A DNA stretch of 8,084 bases from Limnoraphis robusta CS-951 (GTDB lineage: Bacteria; Cyanobacteriota; Cyanobacteriia; Cyanobacteriales; Microcoleaceae). Below are positions 6,868 through 8,084 of the stretch, in pieces. A program made the position numbers and the translations under genes. Under the pieces are notes generated by a model, which had not been told where the DNA came from, ran no database searches, and saw only the letters and a program-made list of their open reading frames with translations. Position 1 is the first letter of the stretch, and every line of letters begins with the position of its first letter. The stretch lies in the NCBI RefSeq assembly GCF_000972705.2, contig NZ_LATL02000100.1, positions 1 to 8,084 of the forward strand, in the 5' to 3' direction.

Positions 6868-7007
6868 GACTGTTTACAAGCTTTAGGTTTTGGATTGTTT
6901 ACTTATTGGCCTACGGAAAAAAACAACTGAGCTGTTTCGCTCTTTAGTGTAACGCATTACCGACCGGGTAGAGTCATCTTTGTTTTCTCTACTTGCCTCT
7001 ATGTTTT

Positions 7008-7037
7008 ATCTTATTTCATCTCGGACAATTTGTTCAA
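7008..7037 (-). promoter_or_regulatory. Candidate promoter of adhE
   Basis: On the minus strand TTGAAC (7032-7037) and TAAGAT (7008-7013) are 18 bases apart, each with four of six consensus matches. It predicts a leader of about 190 bases carrying the palindromes. AT-rich DNA gives many such matches, so confidence is low. Confidence 0.3.
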
Positions 7038-7250
7038 AGATGGGCAAAATTCTTAACATTCTTTTTAAGATTTCATTTTGACTTGCATCCGATATTTTTT
7101 TCCGGTAGGATCTAAAGTTTGGCTGTATTCAGATTTTTTGGGAAAGTTAGCGAAAAAAGTGCTAAAATTAGAAGTTATACTTTTCAAGTACAGAATATTT
7201 ATTTTTGTTGAGTCGCTTTCATCTGTTTTGTTAAATTCTTAAAAATAGAA

Positions 7251-7494
7251 AGAATAAAAAACCACGCTCGACACAAAGAACACCAAGAATAAACCTTCGT
7301 GTCTTTGTGGTGAAAAAATTTACTCCCTCATTAAGAATAAAAAACCACCAAGACACAAAGAACACCAAGAATAAACCTTCCTGTCTTTGTGGTGAAAAAA
7401 TTTCCTCATTAAGAATAAAAAACCACGCTCGACACAAAGAACACCAAGAATAAACCTTCGTGTCTTCGTGTCTTTGTGGTGAAAAAATTTACTC
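7251..7494. repeat. Three tandem copies of a hairpin repeat behind pflA
   Basis: Units at 7251-7333 (83 bp), 7334-7411 (78 bp) and 7412-7494 (83 bp) share AGAATAAAAAACCAC, then ACACAAAGAACACCAAG, then a right arm ending TCTTTGTGGTG and AAAAAATTT. In each unit CACAAAGAACACCAAG pairs with CTTcGTGTCTTTGTG around the loop AATAAAC, with one bulge and one or two mismatches (arms in unit 1: 7272-7287 and 7295-7309). Unit 3 has an internal 8-bp duplication of TTCGTGTC, and unit 2 has small deletions. On the minus strand each stem is followed within about 10 bases by TTTTTT, so the array could terminate pflA transcription. Accaccaagacacaaag-type repeats are widespread in bacterial spacers. Confidence 0.85.
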
Positions 7495-8084
7495 AACCTT
7501 CACCCCAAACCGCTGAAAAATTTCCATCACCTGTTGAACTTGTTCAACCGTCGCCGCAGGAGTATCTTTCAATTTGTACTCATAACCCATTTCCTCCCAT
7601 TTATACTCGCCCATTTTATGAAAGGGTAAAACTTCTACCTTCTCCACATTCGATAACGTCGAGACAAATTGGGCGAGTTCAGTAATTTCTTGGAGATTGT
7701 CTGTTAAATTGGGAACCAAAACAAATCTCACCCAAGTCGGTTTTTTAATCTCGTTTAAATAATGGGTAAATCTCAAAACAGGTTCGAGGGAAACGGCCGT
7801 TACTTCCTGATAGGTTTCAGGATAAAATGCCTTTAAATCCAACAATACTAAATCCACAAATTCTAATACTTTTTTCGCATCTTCAAACTTGGGAAAACCC
7901 GATGTATCCAACGCTGTATGAATCCCCGCTTGCTTACAAAGCCGAAAAACTTCGCCAATAAACTCCGGTTGTAACAACGGTTCACCGCCCGAAATTGTCA
8001 CCCCACCCCCCGAAGCCTTCATATAAGACCGATATTTTTTAATCTGTTCAAAAATCTCTTTTGGGGTGACAACTTTTCCCGCTT
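7489..8084 (-). CDS. pflA: Pyruvate formate-lyase activating enzyme (5' end missing)
   Basis: This radical-SAM enzyme installs the glycyl radical on pyruvate formate-lyase, switching on anaerobic cleavage of pyruvate to acetyl-CoA and formate. The frame is open from the window edge to the TAA at 7489-7491, giving 197 visible codons. A Met codon at 8022 is internal, because coding continues upstream with GKVVTPKEIFEQIKKYRSY. Visible are GGGVTISGGEPLLQPEF with the SAM-binding GGEP, LDTSGFP, LVLLDLKAF, TWVRFVLVPNLTD and LPFHKMGEYKWEEMGYEYKL, all matching E. coli PflA in order. The CxxxCxxC iron-sulfur motif, about 50 residues further upstream, lies outside the window. It precedes adhE on the same strand, 681 bases away across a repeat array. 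An activator of another glycyl-radical enzyme is the main alternative, but the absence of a ferredoxin-type insert in the visible part and the adhE context favour PflA. Confidence 0.93.
   Translation of the reverse strand, partial: AGKVVTPKEIFEQIKKYRSYMKASGGGVTISGGEPLLQPEFIGEVFRLCKQAGIHTALDTSGFPKFEDAKKVLEFVDLVLLDLKAFYPETYQEVTAVSLEPVLRFTHYLNEIKKPTWVRFVLVPNLTDNLQEITELAQFVSTLSNVEKVEVLPFHKMGEYKWEEMGYEYKLKDTPAATVEQVQQVMEIFQRFGVKVE

Larger units (their letters stand above)
6808..7250. other. Spacer upstream of adhE with palindromes and candidate promoter
   Basis: This roughly 440-base AT-rich spacer holds no confident gene. Toward adhE it contains the palindrome at 6851-6867, a 15-bp near-palindrome AACAACTGAGCTGTT (6922-6936) and another, GTAACGCATTAC (6949-6960). 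A candidate promoter lies at 7008-7037. On the minus strand two adjacent frames look protein-like and meet at a run of seven A (7095-7101): one ends in ...SEYSQTLDPTGKK, the other in ILKRMLRILPIFEQIVRDEI before a stop at 7006-7008. Neither has a normal start. They may be a broken gene or chance. Confidence 0.5.

Noticed and set aside
7231..7437. Minus-strand ORF of 68 codons
   Set aside because: It is a translation of the hairpin repeat array; the peptide itself repeats WFFILNE and FFTTKTRR, which reflects the DNA repeat rather than a protein.
7251..7494. CRISPR array
   Set aside because: The three units are nearly identical over their whole length, so there are no repeat-spacer alternations.
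7476..7685. Plus-strand ORF opposite pflA
   Set aside because: It is antisense to conserved PflA C-terminal sequence; proline-rich low-complexity peptide.
7489..8022. pflA starting at the ATG at 8022
   Set aside because: The frame stays open upstream to the window edge and encodes family-like sequence, so this Met is internal and the gene is cut by the window.

Overview
The window looks like chromosomal DNA of a cyanobacterium. The evidence is two HIP1 octamers (GCGATCGC at 290-297 and 6326-6333), a run of degenerate heptanucleotide repeats at 4055-4103 of the STRR kind known from cyanobacteria, dispersed GTAGGGGCGGGTT-type and CTCCCCCAACCCCC-type repeats, AT-rich spacers, and proteins that read as cyanobacterial. 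The genus cannot be fixed from sequence alone; a filamentous Oscillatoriales-like genome is a guess.

Layout. Positions 1-932 hold no convincing gene. This stretch has a bidirectional terminator-like hairpin, a HIP1 site, a dispersed repeat, two strong consecutive hairpins (444-516), a 56-bp tandem repeat rich in AACGGAT, and a weak promoter. On the + strand follows wecB (933-2054), a non-hydrolysing UDP-GlcNAc 2-epimerase that supplies UDP-ManNAc for surface polysaccharide. A 160-bp spacer built of four copies of a GC-rich inverted repeat separates it from the convergent minus-strand genes.

On the minus strand, read from high to low coordinates, are: the 3' part of pflA (pyruvate formate-lyase activating enzyme, cut by the right edge); a 244-bp array of three hairpin repeats; a roughly 440-bp spacer with palindromes, a candidate adhE promoter and a possible broken ORF; adhE (bifunctional acetaldehyde-CoA/alcohol dehydrogenase, 886 aa); a 257-bp spacer with a good thrC promoter; thrC (threonine synthase); and a CysO-like MoaD/ThiS-family sulfur-carrier gene directly behind thrC.

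How the genes work together. PflA activates pyruvate formate-lyase, which makes acetyl-CoA and formate from pyruvate without oxygen. AdhE reduces acetyl-CoA to ethanol and regenerates NAD+. Together they suggest dark anaerobic mixed-acid fermentation; pflB itself is not visible and would be expected beyond position 8084. The thrC-sulfur carrier pair is the most intriguing arrangement: the carrier resembles mycobacterial CysO, whose partner CysM is a PLP enzyme of the same fold type as ThrC. I found no CRISPR array, phage, transposase, tRNA or rRNA.
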